DNA from: Blastococcus saxobsidens
Lineage (GTDB): Bacteria; Actinomycetota; Actinomycetes; Mycobacteriales; Geodermatophilaceae
Length of the DNA: 41,299 nt
NCBI RefSeq assembly: GCF_010682065.1
Contig: NZ_JAAGWG010000032.1
Span: 1 to 41,299 of the forward strand
Reading direction: 5' to 3'
Shown here: in pieces, positions 1-7,121 of the stretch
Numbering within the stretch: the stretch's first letter is position 1
Layout of the letters: every line of letters starts with the position of its first letter
Translations under genes and position numbers: made by a program
Notes under the pieces: model-generated
The model's input: the letters and a program-made list of their open reading frames with translations, nothing else
Told to the model about the DNA's origin: nothing
Database searches by the model: none

Positions 1-6
1 GTCGGA

Positions 7-351
7 ATGGATGCCGTCAGACAGCTCCACCCGACCCGGAGGTCGCTCCCACGTCAACAACGGTCCTGCTCAGTACACCTAGCGCTTTTCACAGCCGGGA
101 CTGCAGCATGGTGGTTCACCAGCGTGGACTTCCCCGGATCCACCACCGCCGGCATATTCGCGGTCGTGTCCCTCGCGGTCACCCTGGCCGCCGATGCCGT
201 CGCAGAGGAACCCGCGCCCGCAACGCGTGCCCACGCAACGGACCTCACACTGACAAGCTCCAGTACGGGGGTGGCGACCACCGAACCACCCGCGAACATC
301 GAGGATCCCCGCCGCAGCGCAACAGGGTGGCCGGCAGACGCTGCCTGTTGA
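7..351 (+). CDS. Doubtful small hypothetical protein with one hydrophobic segment
   Basis: A 114-codon frame with no recognisable family. Residues about 25-66 form a hydrophobic, Ala/Val/Thr-rich stretch that could be one or two membrane segments; the rest is polar and Thr/Ser/Pro-rich. The third-position G+C is high only in the middle third (about 95-230), and the first 30 codons include AGA, CTA, GTA and CAA, which are rare in neighbouring genes. No good ribosome binding site precedes the ATG. Overlapping frames are open on the other strand, as expected in such GC-rich DNA. It lies downstream of the XdhC gene and on the opposite strand. It may be a real small membrane protein, a gene remnant or chance. 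Confidence 0.22.
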   Translation: MDAVRQLHPTRRSLPRQQRSCSVHLALFTAGTAAWWFTSVDFPGSTTAGIFAVVSLAVTLAADAVAEEPAPATRAHATDLTLTSSSTGVATTEPPANIEDPRRSATGWPADAAC

Positions 352-360
352 TCGTGGCCG

Positions 361-1482
361 TCACCGGTCGGCGGTGCGGTGGATCGGGCCCTCGACGGCG
401 GCCAGCCGCTCGCCCGTGCCGCCCCAGCGGCCGGCGATGATCTCCGCGGCGATCGACACCGCCGTCTCCTCCGGCGTCCGTGCGCCCAGGTCCAGGCCGA
501 TCGGCGAGGACAGCCGGCCGATCTCCTCGTCGGTCAGGCCGGCCTCGCGCAGCCGGGCCAGCCGCTCGTCGTGCGTGCGCCGGGAGCCCATGGCCCCCAC
601 GAAGGCTACCGGCGCGCGCAGCGCGACCTCCAGCAACGGGACGTCGAACTTGGGGTCGTGGGTGAGCACGCAGAGCACCGTGCGGTCGTCGATCCGCCCG
701 CCGTCGAGCTCGGCCCGCAGGTACCGGTGCGGCCACTCGACCACCACCTCGTCCGCCTCGGGGAAGCGCTTCGGCGTCGCGAAGACCGGCCGGGCGTCGC
801 ACACGGTCACCCGGTAGCCGAGGAACGCGCCCACCCGCGCGACGGCCGCGGCGAAGTCGATGGCGCCGAACACCACCATGCGGGCGGGCGGGGCGAAGGA
901 GTTGACGAACAGGGTGAGGTCGTCGCCCCGGCGCTCGCCGTCGTGGCCCACGTGCAGCAGCGCCGTCCGGCCCGCGGCGAGCATCCCCCGGGCGTCGTCG
1001 GCCACGGCGTCGTCCAGCCGCTGCGAACCCAGCGTCCCGGAGCTGCGGTCCGGCCAGAGCACCAGCCGCCGGCCGAGCCGGTCCTCGGTCCCGGCCACCA
1101 CGGTGACGACGGCGACCGGCTCGTGCCGCCCGACCGACTCGGCGATCTCCCCCAGCTCGGGGAAGGACTCCCGCGAGATCGGCTCGACGAACACGTCCAG
1201 GATCCCGCCGCAGGTCAGCCCGACGGCGAAGGCGTCGTCGTCGCTGACCCCGTAGCGGCGCAGCGTCGGCTCACCGGTCTCGACGGCGTCCCTGGCCTCC
1301 TCGTAGACCGCGCCCTCCACGCAGCCACCGGAGACGCTGCCCACCGCGGTGCCGTCGGGGCCGACCAGCATCGAGGCCCCCGCCGGCCGCGGCGCCGACC
1401 GCCAGGTGCCCACGACCGTGCCCACGCCGACGGTCTCCCCCGCCTGCCACCAGCCCACCAGCTCGTCGAGGACATCACGCAC
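361..1482 (-). CDS. XdhC/CoxF-family protein (molybdenum hydroxylase maturation)
   Basis: A 373-residue member of the XdhC/CoxI family. XdhC binds molybdenum cofactor and helps its sulfuration and insertion into xanthine dehydrogenase-type enzymes; the Cox homologue serves CO dehydrogenase. Visible motifs: SVSGGCVEG near residues 48-56, GLTCGGILDVFVEP near 88-101, a Rossmann-like segment near 200-235 (MVVFGAIDFAAAVARVG, then VTVCDAR), VLTHDPKFD, and the C-terminal FVGAMGSRRTHDERL. The frame is open further upstream, but the GTG at 1482 has AAGGAG seven bases before it and family-like sequence begins right there. It is the last gene of a MoxR - VWA - XdhC set on the minus strand, 86 bp after the VWA gene. 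The set resembles coxD-coxE-coxF; the exact client enzyme is not in the window. Confidence 0.88.
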   Translation of the reverse strand: MRDVLDELVGWWQAGETVGVGTVVGTWRSAPRPAGASMLVGPDGTAVGSVSGGCVEGAVYEEARDAVETGEPTLRRYGVSDDDAFAVGLTCGGILDVFVEPISRESFPELGEIAESVGRHEPVAVVTVVAGTEDRLGRRLVLWPDRSSGTLGSQRLDDAVADDARGMLAAGRTALLHVGHDGERRGDDLTLFVNSFAPPARMVVFGAIDFAAAVARVGAFLGYRVTVCDARPVFATPKRFPEADEVVVEWPHRYLRAELDGGRIDDRTVLCVLTHDPKFDVPLLEVALRAPVAFVGAMGSRRTHDERLARLREAGLTDEEIGRLSSPIGLDLGARTPEETAVSIAAEIIAGRWGGTGERLAAVEGPIHRTADR

Positions 1483-1568
1483 AGCAGGTCTCCTTCCGTC
1501 CGGGGCACGACGGCCCCGCTGCAGGGACCCGGCGCGAGCCTGCGAGCGGTGGGGGGCAGCGGGGTCCT

Positions 1569-2681
1569 TCAGGCACGCGAGATCACTCCCGTCAGCTGCT
1601 CGAACGCGGCCATGCTGTGCCCGGCCACGAAGTGGTCCACCGAGGGCAGCGCCGCCTGCATGCCGCCGGTCAGCGGCTCGTAGCCGTCCCGGCCCTTGTG
1701 CGGGTTCACCCAGACGACGGCGTGCGCCAGCCGCCGCAGCCGGGCCATCTGCTCCCCCAGCAGCTCCGTGCCGCCCCGCTCCCAGCCGTCGCTGCACACC
1801 ACGACCACCGCGCCGCGCGCCGTGCCGCGCTGGCCCCACCGGTCGAGGAAGGCCTTGAGCACCTCGCCGAGCCGGGTGCCCCCCGACCAGTCGGGGATGG
1901 CCCGGCCGCTGGCGGCCAGCGCCCGGTCGGCGTCGCGCTGCCGCAGCTCGCGGGTCAGCCGGGTGAGCCGCGTGCCGATCGTGAAGACCTCCGTCGACGC
2001 CGGCCGGGCCCGCACCGCGGCGTGCGCGAAGCGCAGCAGGGCGTCGGCGTAGGGGGTCATCGAGCCGGAGACGTCGACCAGCAGGACCACCCGGCGTGGC
2101 CGGGGCCGGGGCCGCCGGTGCAGCAGCCGGCTCACCTCCCCGCCGTCGCGCAGCGCCCGCCGCACCGTGCGTCCCGGGTGGACGGCGCCGTGCGGTGCGG
2201 CCCTGCGACGCCGGGCCGGGCGCATCGGCGCGGCCGGCACCAGCAGCGCGAACAGCCGGCGCAGGTGCTCCCGCTCGGCGGCCGACATCCCGGCGACGTC
2301 GCGGTGCCGCAGCACCTCCTCGGCACTGGCGCGGGCGGCCAGGTCCGGGGCGTCGGCGTCGTCGTCCCCCTCGCCGGTCCCGGCGTCCAGCGGGGCGTAC
2401 GCCGCCAGACGCGGCGGCAGGGTGGCCGCGGCGCGCGGTGCCCGTGTCCGGACCCCGCGGAACCAGGCCTCGAAGGCGGCGTCGTAGCGGTCCAGGTCAT
2501 CGGGTCCGGAGCAGAGCGTGAGCCGGCCGGCCCAGTAGACGTCGGCGGGCTCGAGCACCCGCAGGTGGGCGAGCGCGGCCAGCATCGCCTCGACCCGGTC
2601 GGGGGAGGCGGGCACCCCGGCGTGCCGCAGCGTCCGGGCGAAGCCGACGACCGTGTCGACCACGTCCCGCGGTTCAGGCAC
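1569..2681 (-). CDS. VWA-domain protein, CoxE-like
   Basis: A 370-residue protein with an N-terminal helical half (1-190) and a von Willebrand A domain from about residue 195. The MIDAS metal motif is visible as VVLLVDVSGSMTPYAD, followed by a conserved Thr (FTIGTRLTRLT) and a late Asp (VVVVCSDGWERG). This is the layout of CoxE, the partner of the MoxR-type ATPase CoxD in maturation of the Mo-Cu site of CO dehydrogenase and related hydroxylases. Its ATG overlaps the end of the MoxR gene by 8 bp, so the two are translationally coupled. A dense basic segment (RPARRRRAAPHG) separates the halves. Function is inferred from family and neighbours. Confidence 0.88.
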   Translation of the reverse strand: MPEPRDVVDTVVGFARTLRHAGVPASPDRVEAMLAALAHLRVLEPADVYWAGRLTLCSGPDDLDRYDAAFEAWFRGVRTRAPRAAATLPPRLAAYAPLDAGTGEGDDDADAPDLAARASAEEVLRHRDVAGMSAAEREHLRRLFALLVPAAPMRPARRRRAAPHGAVHPGRTVRRALRDGGEVSRLLHRRPRPRPRRVVLLVDVSGSMTPYADALLRFAHAAVRARPASTEVFTIGTRLTRLTRELRQRDADRALAASGRAIPDWSGGTRLGEVLKAFLDRWGQRGTARGAVVVVCSDGWERGGTELLGEQMARLRRLAHAVVWVNPHKGRDGYEPLTGGMQAALPSVDHFVAGHSMAAFEQLTGVISRA

Positions 2682-3567
2682 CGGCGAACACCGCCGCGCC
2701 GAGGGCCTGCACCCGCTCGGTGTCCTCCCGGTACTTGAGCACCGCGCCGAGGGTGCGGGCGGCGAGATCGGGATCCAGCTCCCGGGCGCCGAGGGTGTGC
2801 AGCGCCGTCGCCCAGTCCATGGCCTCGGCGACGCCGGGCGGCTTGAGCAGGTCCAGCGTGCGCAGGGTCGCCGTCGCCCGGGCCACCTGGCGGGCCAGCT
2901 GCTCGGTGACCTCCGGCAGCCGACGCCGCAGGATCGCCACCTCGCGATCGAAGTCCGGGTGCTGCAGCCAGTGGTAGAGGCAGCGGCGCTTCAGCGCGTC
3001 GTGCACCTCACGGGTGCGGTTGGAGGTGAGCACGACCAGCGGCGGCACCTCGGCGCGGACGGTGCCGAGCTCGGGGATCGAGATGGTGAAGTCCGACAGG
3101 AGCTCGAGCAGGAAGGCCTCGAACTCGTCGTCGGCCCGGTCCACCTCGTCGACCAGCAGCACGCTCGGGGAGTCCTCCAGCGCGCGCAGCAGCGGCCGGG
3201 CGAGCAGGAAGCGCCGGTCGTAGAGGCCGGCCTCCAGCTCCGCGGTGTCGTCGGTGGCGTGCGTGACCTCGGCGGCGCGCAGGTGCAGCAGCTGCCGGCC
3301 GAAGTCCCAGTCGTAGAGCGCCTGGCTGGCCTCCAGGCCCTCGTAGCACTGCAGCCGGTGGATCGGCCGGCCGGTGACCTCGGCCAGGGCGTGGGCCAGC
3401 GCCGTCTTGCCGACGCCGGCCTCCCCCTCCAGGAAGAGCGGGCGCCGCATGACTAGCGCCAGGTACGCGGCCGTGGCCAGGCCCTCGTCGGGCAGGTAGC
3501 CGGTGGCCTCCAGCGCGGCGGCCAGCCCGCCGGGACTGCCCGGGTCGGCACCAGTGCGCTCGCTCAC
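2674..3567 (-). CDS. MoxR-family AAA+ ATPase, CoxD-like
   Basis: About 297 residues, the usual size for MoxR ATPases. Walker A is GEAGVGKTALA near residue 45; Walker B is SVLLVDEVDRAD; sensor 1 is VVLTSNRTREVHD; a sensor-2/arginine region follows (LKRRCLYHWLQHP). MoxR proteins act as chaperone-like remodelling ATPases with VWA partners, and the coupled CoxE-like gene downstream fits. The open frame runs far upstream, but conserved sequence begins near SERTGADPGSPGG. The GTG at 3567 is chosen; an ATG at 3579 four codons earlier is equally possible, and neither has an ideal ribosome binding site. It is divergent from the M18 aminopeptidase, so the operon promoter should lie in 3568-3657. Confidence 0.88.
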   Translation of the reverse strand: MSERTGADPGSPGGLAAALEATGYLPDEGLATAAYLALVMRRPLFLEGEAGVGKTALAHALAEVTGRPIHRLQCYEGLEASQALYDWDFGRQLLHLRAAEVTHATDDTAELEAGLYDRRFLLARPLLRALEDSPSVLLVDEVDRADDEFEAFLLELLSDFTISIPELGTVRAEVPPLVVLTSNRTREVHDALKRRCLYHWLQHPDFDREVAILRRRLPEVTEQLARQVARATATLRTLDLLKPPGVAEAMDWATALHTLGARELDPDLAARTLGAVLKYREDTERVQALGAAVFAGA

Positions 3568-3657
3568 ACCTCGCAGCATCCCACCCGGCCCGCCGTCGCG
3601 GCGCCGTCTCTCCCCCCGGGCGGGCGGGCGGCCGGCGCCGCAGGGGACGATGCCCCC

Positions 3658-4944
3658 ATGCCGACCGCCGCCACCGACGCGCTCGCCCTGGGCGACGACC
3701 TCCGGGCCTTCGTCGACGCCTCCCCGTCCCCGTCGCACGCCGTCGCCGAGCTGGCCCGGCGGCTGACCGCCGCCGGGTTCACCGAGCTGGCCGAGACCGA
3801 CTCCTGGGCCCCGGCGCCGGGGGCCGGGCACTTCGTCGTCCGGCAGGGCAGCATCGTCGCCTTCCGCGTGGGCAGCGGGACGCCGGCCGAGACCGGGCTG
3901 CGGCTCGTCGGCGCGCACACCGACTCCCCCACCTTCAAGGTGCGCCCACGCTCCGACGTGCGGCAGTCCGGCTACCGGCTGGTCGGCGTGGAGCCCTACG
4001 GCGGCGGCCTGTGGCACACCTGGCTGGACCGCGAGCTGACCGTCGCCGGCCGGGTGGTCCTCCGCGGCGGGCGGACGGCGCTGGTGCGGCTGCCCGGGGC
4101 GCCGCTGCGGCTGCCGTCGCTGGCCATCCACCTCGACCGCGCCGTCCGCGAGGGGCTGACGCTGGACCCGCAGCGGCACCTCGTGCCGGTCTGGTCGCAG
4201 GAGCTCGACGAGGAGCCCGGCCTGCTGGCCGCCCTGGCCGACGCGGCGGGGGTCGCCCCGGGCGACGTCGTCGGGCACGACCTCGTGCTGGCCGACACCC
4301 AGCCGAGCGCCCGCGCCGGTGCCGACGGCACCTGGGTGGCCGCGCCCCGCCTGGACAACCTGGCCTCCTGCCACGCCGGGCTGCTCGCGCTGCTGGCCGC
4401 ACCGGCCGGCGAGCGCACCCAGGTGCTGGTCTGCAACGACCACGAGGAGGTCGGCAGCGGCTCGATGTCGGGGGCGCGCGGCAGCTTCCTGGAGGACGTC
4501 GTCACCCGGCTGGCCGCCGCGGCCGACCCGGGCGACCCGCAGGCGGCGCAGCGGGCCATCGCTCGCTCGGTGCTGGTCTCCTCGGACATGGCGCACGCCG
4601 TGCACCCGACGCGCTACGACCGGCACGAGCCGGCCCACCAGCCTCGGCTGGGCGGCGGGCCGGTGCTCAAGCTCAACGCCAACCAGGCCTACGCCACCGA
4701 CGCGACGACCGGCGGCTGGTTCACCGAGCGCTGCGAGGAGGCCGGGGTCCCGGTGCAGGCCTTCGTCACCCGGGCGGACCTGCCCTGCGGCAGCACCATC
4801 GGCCCGCTGACGGCGACCCGGCTGGGCATCGCCACGGTCGACGTCGGCGCCCCCATGCTGGCGATGCACTCCTGCCGGGAGCTCACCTCGGCCCTCGACG
4901 TCCCGCACATGGTGGGGGCGCTCACCGCCTGCCTGGCGGACTGA
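3658..4944 (+). CDS. M18 family aminopeptidase (aspartyl-type)
   Basis: A 428-residue zinc aminopeptidase of family M18 (DNPEP, ApeB/PepC type), cytosolic, removing N-terminal residues, typically acidic ones. Visible signatures: GAHTDSPTFKVRP near residues 83-95 (first metal His and Asp), PRLDNLAS (bridging Asp), CNDHEEVGSGS (catalytic Glu pair), VSSDMAHAVHP (metal Asp) and MLAMHSCREL near the C-terminus (metal His). Length matches the roughly 430 residues usual for bacterial members. The ATG follows GGGGACGATGCCCCC, a weak ribosome binding site, so translation may start close to the 5' end of a short leader. It stands alone: divergent from the MoxR operon and convergent with the PRC-barrel gene. 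Confidence 0.95.
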   Translation: MPTAATDALALGDDLRAFVDASPSPSHAVAELARRLTAAGFTELAETDSWAPAPGAGHFVVRQGSIVAFRVGSGTPAETGLRLVGAHTDSPTFKVRPRSDVRQSGYRLVGVEPYGGGLWHTWLDRELTVAGRVVLRGGRTALVRLPGAPLRLPSLAIHLDRAVREGLTLDPQRHLVPVWSQELDEEPGLLAALADAAGVAPGDVVGHDLVLADTQPSARAGADGTWVAAPRLDNLASCHAGLLALLAAPAGERTQVLVCNDHEEVGSGSMSGARGSFLEDVVTRLAAAADPGDPQAAQRAIARSVLVSSDMAHAVHPTRYDRHEPAHQPRLGGGPVLKLNANQAYATDATTGGWFTERCEEAGVPVQAFVTRADLPCGSTIGPLTATRLGIATVDVGAPMLAMHSCRELTSALDVPHMVGALTACLAD

Positions 4945-4960
4945 CCCCCGGACGCGCGAG

Positions 4961-4999
4961 AGCGGCGGCCGGACCGGGTTCCCCCGGCCGACCGCCGCT
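4961..4999. terminator. Bidirectional hairpin terminator between convergent genes
   Basis: AGCGGCGG at 4961-4968 pairs with CCGCCGCT at 4992-4999, with a further CCGG/CCGG pairing inside. It lies between the 3' ends of the M18 aminopeptidase gene and the PRC-barrel gene, which face each other. There is no T-run, as is usual for such GC-rich genomes. Confidence 0.6.
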
Positions 5000-5037
5000 G
5001 CTCGTGCGTGCGTGTCCGGCCTCACGGCCGGCGGAGA

Positions 5038-5832
5038 TCACATGCGACGGTTGGTGTCGTCGCCCTCGATCTCGACCTCTTCCTTGCGGAGGGTCTCGTT
5101 CACCTGGGTCTGCTCGGTGACGGTCGTCTTGTCCAGACGGATCCGCTCGACCGGCACGGCCTCCTTCTCCACGACCGGGCGCTCGCCGTGGAGCACGACC
5201 TCGTGCTCCTCCTCGGAGATGGCCGGCCCGTCCATGGCGTTGCCCACGTTGGCGTCGGTGATCGGCTCGCGCTCGAGCCGCACCTCCTCGTGGGACACCG
5301 GGACGGTCTCGGTCACGTTCTCGCTCACGACGTACTTGCGCAGTCGGGCGCGGCCGACCTCCTCGGAGCGGGTGCCCACGTTGAGGTGCTCCTCGGACCG
5401 CGTCATCGCGTTGTCCGTGGTGGGGCCGGAGGTGTCGTGGCCCACGGTGCCGCGGGTGTCGGTCTGCCCGGCCATGCCGGTCGTCTCGGTCATGGCGGCC
5501 GTCTCGGTGCCGGTCGTCTGCCCGCCGAGGCCGTAGTACCGGTAGAGCTCCTGCTCCTCCTGCGGCGAGAGGTGCCCGTCGGTGTCGATCTTCGGGGCGT
5601 CCTTCACGCGGGCCTTGCTCACCGGTACGCGCACGCCGTCGTTGGTCAGGTCGGCGTCGCGGATGGGGACGAAGGACTCCTTGGTGCCGAAGAGGCCGGT
5701 GCGAACCGTGACCCACTCGGGCTGGCCGGTCTCGTCGTCCAGGTAGACCTCGGAGGCCGAGCCGATCTTCTCGCCGGCCTCGTCGTACACGTCCTGGCCG
5801 ATCACGCGGCTGATGGTGTCGGTGCCGATCAT
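5038..5832 (-). CDS. PRC-barrel plus DUF2382 (YsnF/AvaK-like) protein
   Basis: A 264-residue protein in two parts. Residues about 5-80 are a PRC-barrel domain (IGQDVYDEAGEKIG, PEWVTVRTGLFG, FVPIRDADL). Residues about 150-260 are a DUF2382 domain with alternating charged strands (RLRKYVVSENVTETVPVSHEEVRLEREPI is the core region). A Gly/Thr/Met-rich linker joins them at about 100-145. Such fusions are common in stress-tolerant actinobacteria and some are general-stress genes; the molecular role is unknown. The frame has an earlier ATG at 5856, but the ATG at 5832 has GGAG nine bases upstream and matches the usual MIGTDT-type start. It is transcribed alone and is divergent from the DUF3097 gene across 345 bp. 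Confidence 0.88.
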   Translation of the reverse strand: MIGTDTISRVIGQDVYDEAGEKIGSASEVYLDDETGQPEWVTVRTGLFGTKESFVPIRDADLTNDGVRVPVSKARVKDAPKIDTDGHLSPQEEQELYRYYGLGGQTTGTETAAMTETTGMAGQTDTRGTVGHDTSGPTTDNAMTRSEEHLNVGTRSEEVGRARLRKYVVSENVTETVPVSHEEVRLEREPITDANVGNAMDGPAISEEEHEVVLHGERPVVEKEAVPVERIRLDKTTVTEQTQVNETLRKEEVEIEGDDTNRRM

Positions 5833-6177
5833 GCGGTATCGCTCCAATCCGATCATGGGTTCGTTGCGTCACCTGGATGGGTGACCGGGATGTCGGCCAC
5901 GAAACGGATCGATCACGATCGACCGGCATCCCGGCGGGGGGCGTCGGCACCCCATCGCGACGGATCCGACCGAAGCCCCCCGCGTCCGTCCCGCGTCTTC
6001 GCAGGTCACGGGCCAGTAGATGGCACACGACCGACGGAACGGTTGCCGCGCTCAACGGATCGAGATGTCGTCACTCTCCGTGCTTGCGTGCTCTGCGGGC
6101 GTGTCGGCACGGAGCGGTCCCGTCCGCCGTCGGCGCGTCTCCACGGCAGCGGGCCGGGCCGCGCTCAGCATGGGAGC
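5833..6177. other. 345-bp divergent intergenic region with a short palindrome
   Basis: The region separates the PRC-barrel gene (minus) from the DUF3097 gene (plus) and must hold both promoters. I see no convincing gene in it. TCGATC-AC-GATCGA at 5909-5922 is a perfect 6-bp inverted repeat about 80 bp upstream of the PRC-barrel start and could bind a regulator. The stretch 6010-6080 has lower G+C than its surroundings. No convincing -35/-10 pair was found. Confidence 0.35.
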
Positions 6178-6990
6178 GTGCCTTCCCGTTCGCCATACGA
6201 CAACCTCGTCCACCCGCGCACCCAGAAGAAGCCCGTACCCCAGGTCGAGGCCGAGAAGGACCTCGTCGTCGAGGACCCGAGCTCCGGCTTCGTGGGTGCG
6301 GTCGTGCGGTGCGAGAAGGACGTCGTCCACCTGGAGGACCGCTTCGGCCGCGTGCGCGGCTACCCGCTCGGGCCGGGTTTCTGGGTCGAGGGCCGCCCGG
6401 TCGTGCTGGTGCGGCCGAAGGCGGCGGCACCGGCGATGCCCACGCGCAGCGCGTCGGGCTCCACCTACGTCGCCGGCGCGCGGGCACGCGTCGCCCGCGA
6501 GGGCCGCATCTACGTCGAGGGCAAGCACGACGCCGAGCTGGTGGAGAAGGTCTGGGGCCACGACCTGCGGATCGAGGGCGTGGTCGTGGAGCCGCTGCAC
6601 GGCGTGGACGACCTGCCCGGGATCGTGCGCGACTTCAGGCCGTCCTCCGGTCGCCGGCTCGGTGTGCTCGTCGACCACCTCGTGACCGGCTCCAAGGAGT
6701 CCCGGATCGCCGGGCAGATCACCGGCGACCACGCGCTGGTGGTGGGCCACCCGTTCATCGACATCTGGCAGGCGGTCAAGCCGTCGGTCGTCGGGATCAA
6801 GGCCTGGCCGACCGTGCCGAAGGGCGAGGACTGGAAGACCGGCGTCTGCAAGCGGCTCGGCTGGGAGGACGACACCGGCTACGTGTGGGCGCAGCGCATC
6901 CTCGCCCGCGTGAAGGTCTGGACCGACCTGGAGCCCACCCTCATCGGGCGGGTCGAGGAGCTCATCGACTTCGTGACGACAACACCGTGA
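6178..6990 (+). CDS. DUF3097 family protein
   Basis: A 270-residue cytosolic protein conserved in actinobacteria and of unknown function. The N-terminus (VPSRSPYDNLVHPRTQKK) and the core around residues 95-240 (YVEGKHDAELVEKVWGHDLR, GVVVEPLHGVDDL, VLVDHLVTGSKESRIA, HPFIDIWQAVKP) fit the family. The GKHD-AELVEKVWG and DHLVxGSKE patterns recall Toprim-like acidic motifs, so a nucleic-acid role is possible but unproven. The GTG at 6178 is chosen because family-like sequence begins there; GGGAG precedes it closely. The frame itself is open back to 5008. An inverted repeat overlaps the stop codon. Confidence 0.85.
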   Translation: MPSRSPYDNLVHPRTQKKPVPQVEAEKDLVVEDPSSGFVGAVVRCEKDVVHLEDRFGRVRGYPLGPGFWVEGRPVVLVRPKAAAPAMPTRSASGSTYVAGARARVAREGRIYVEGKHDAELVEKVWGHDLRIEGVVVEPLHGVDDLPGIVRDFRPSSGRRLGVLVDHLVTGSKESRIAGQITGDHALVVGHPFIDIWQAVKPSVVGIKAWPTVPKGEDWKTGVCKRLGWEDDTGYVWAQRILARVKVWTDLEPTLIGRVEELIDFVTTTP

Positions 6991-7003
6991 TGCTCCGCAT
7001 CAC
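6987..7003. terminator. Perfect hairpin overlapping the DUF3097 stop codon
   Basis: GTGATGC-TCC-GCATCAC forms a 7-bp perfect stem with a 3-nt loop. The TGA stop codon of the DUF3097 gene lies inside the left arm. The ABC permease gene converges from the other side (stop at 7122), so it may act as terminator for the plus strand. There is no T-tract. Confidence 0.45.
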
Positions 7004-7121
7004 ACCGCGGCCAGGTGCCGTGCCCCTGCTGCGCTGAGCCCATCCGTCGCGCCTGCGCGGGACCCTCCGGGCCCCACTCGGCACGACCCCGCCTGCGCTG
7101 GTCGGCTTCCCACTCCCCCGG

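Noticed and set aside
2674..5025. 783-residue minus-strand frame covering the M18 aminopeptidase
   Set aside because: Only the last 297 residues are a MoxR ATPase; the rest is Gly/Arg/Val-rich antisense of a clear aminopeptidase gene.
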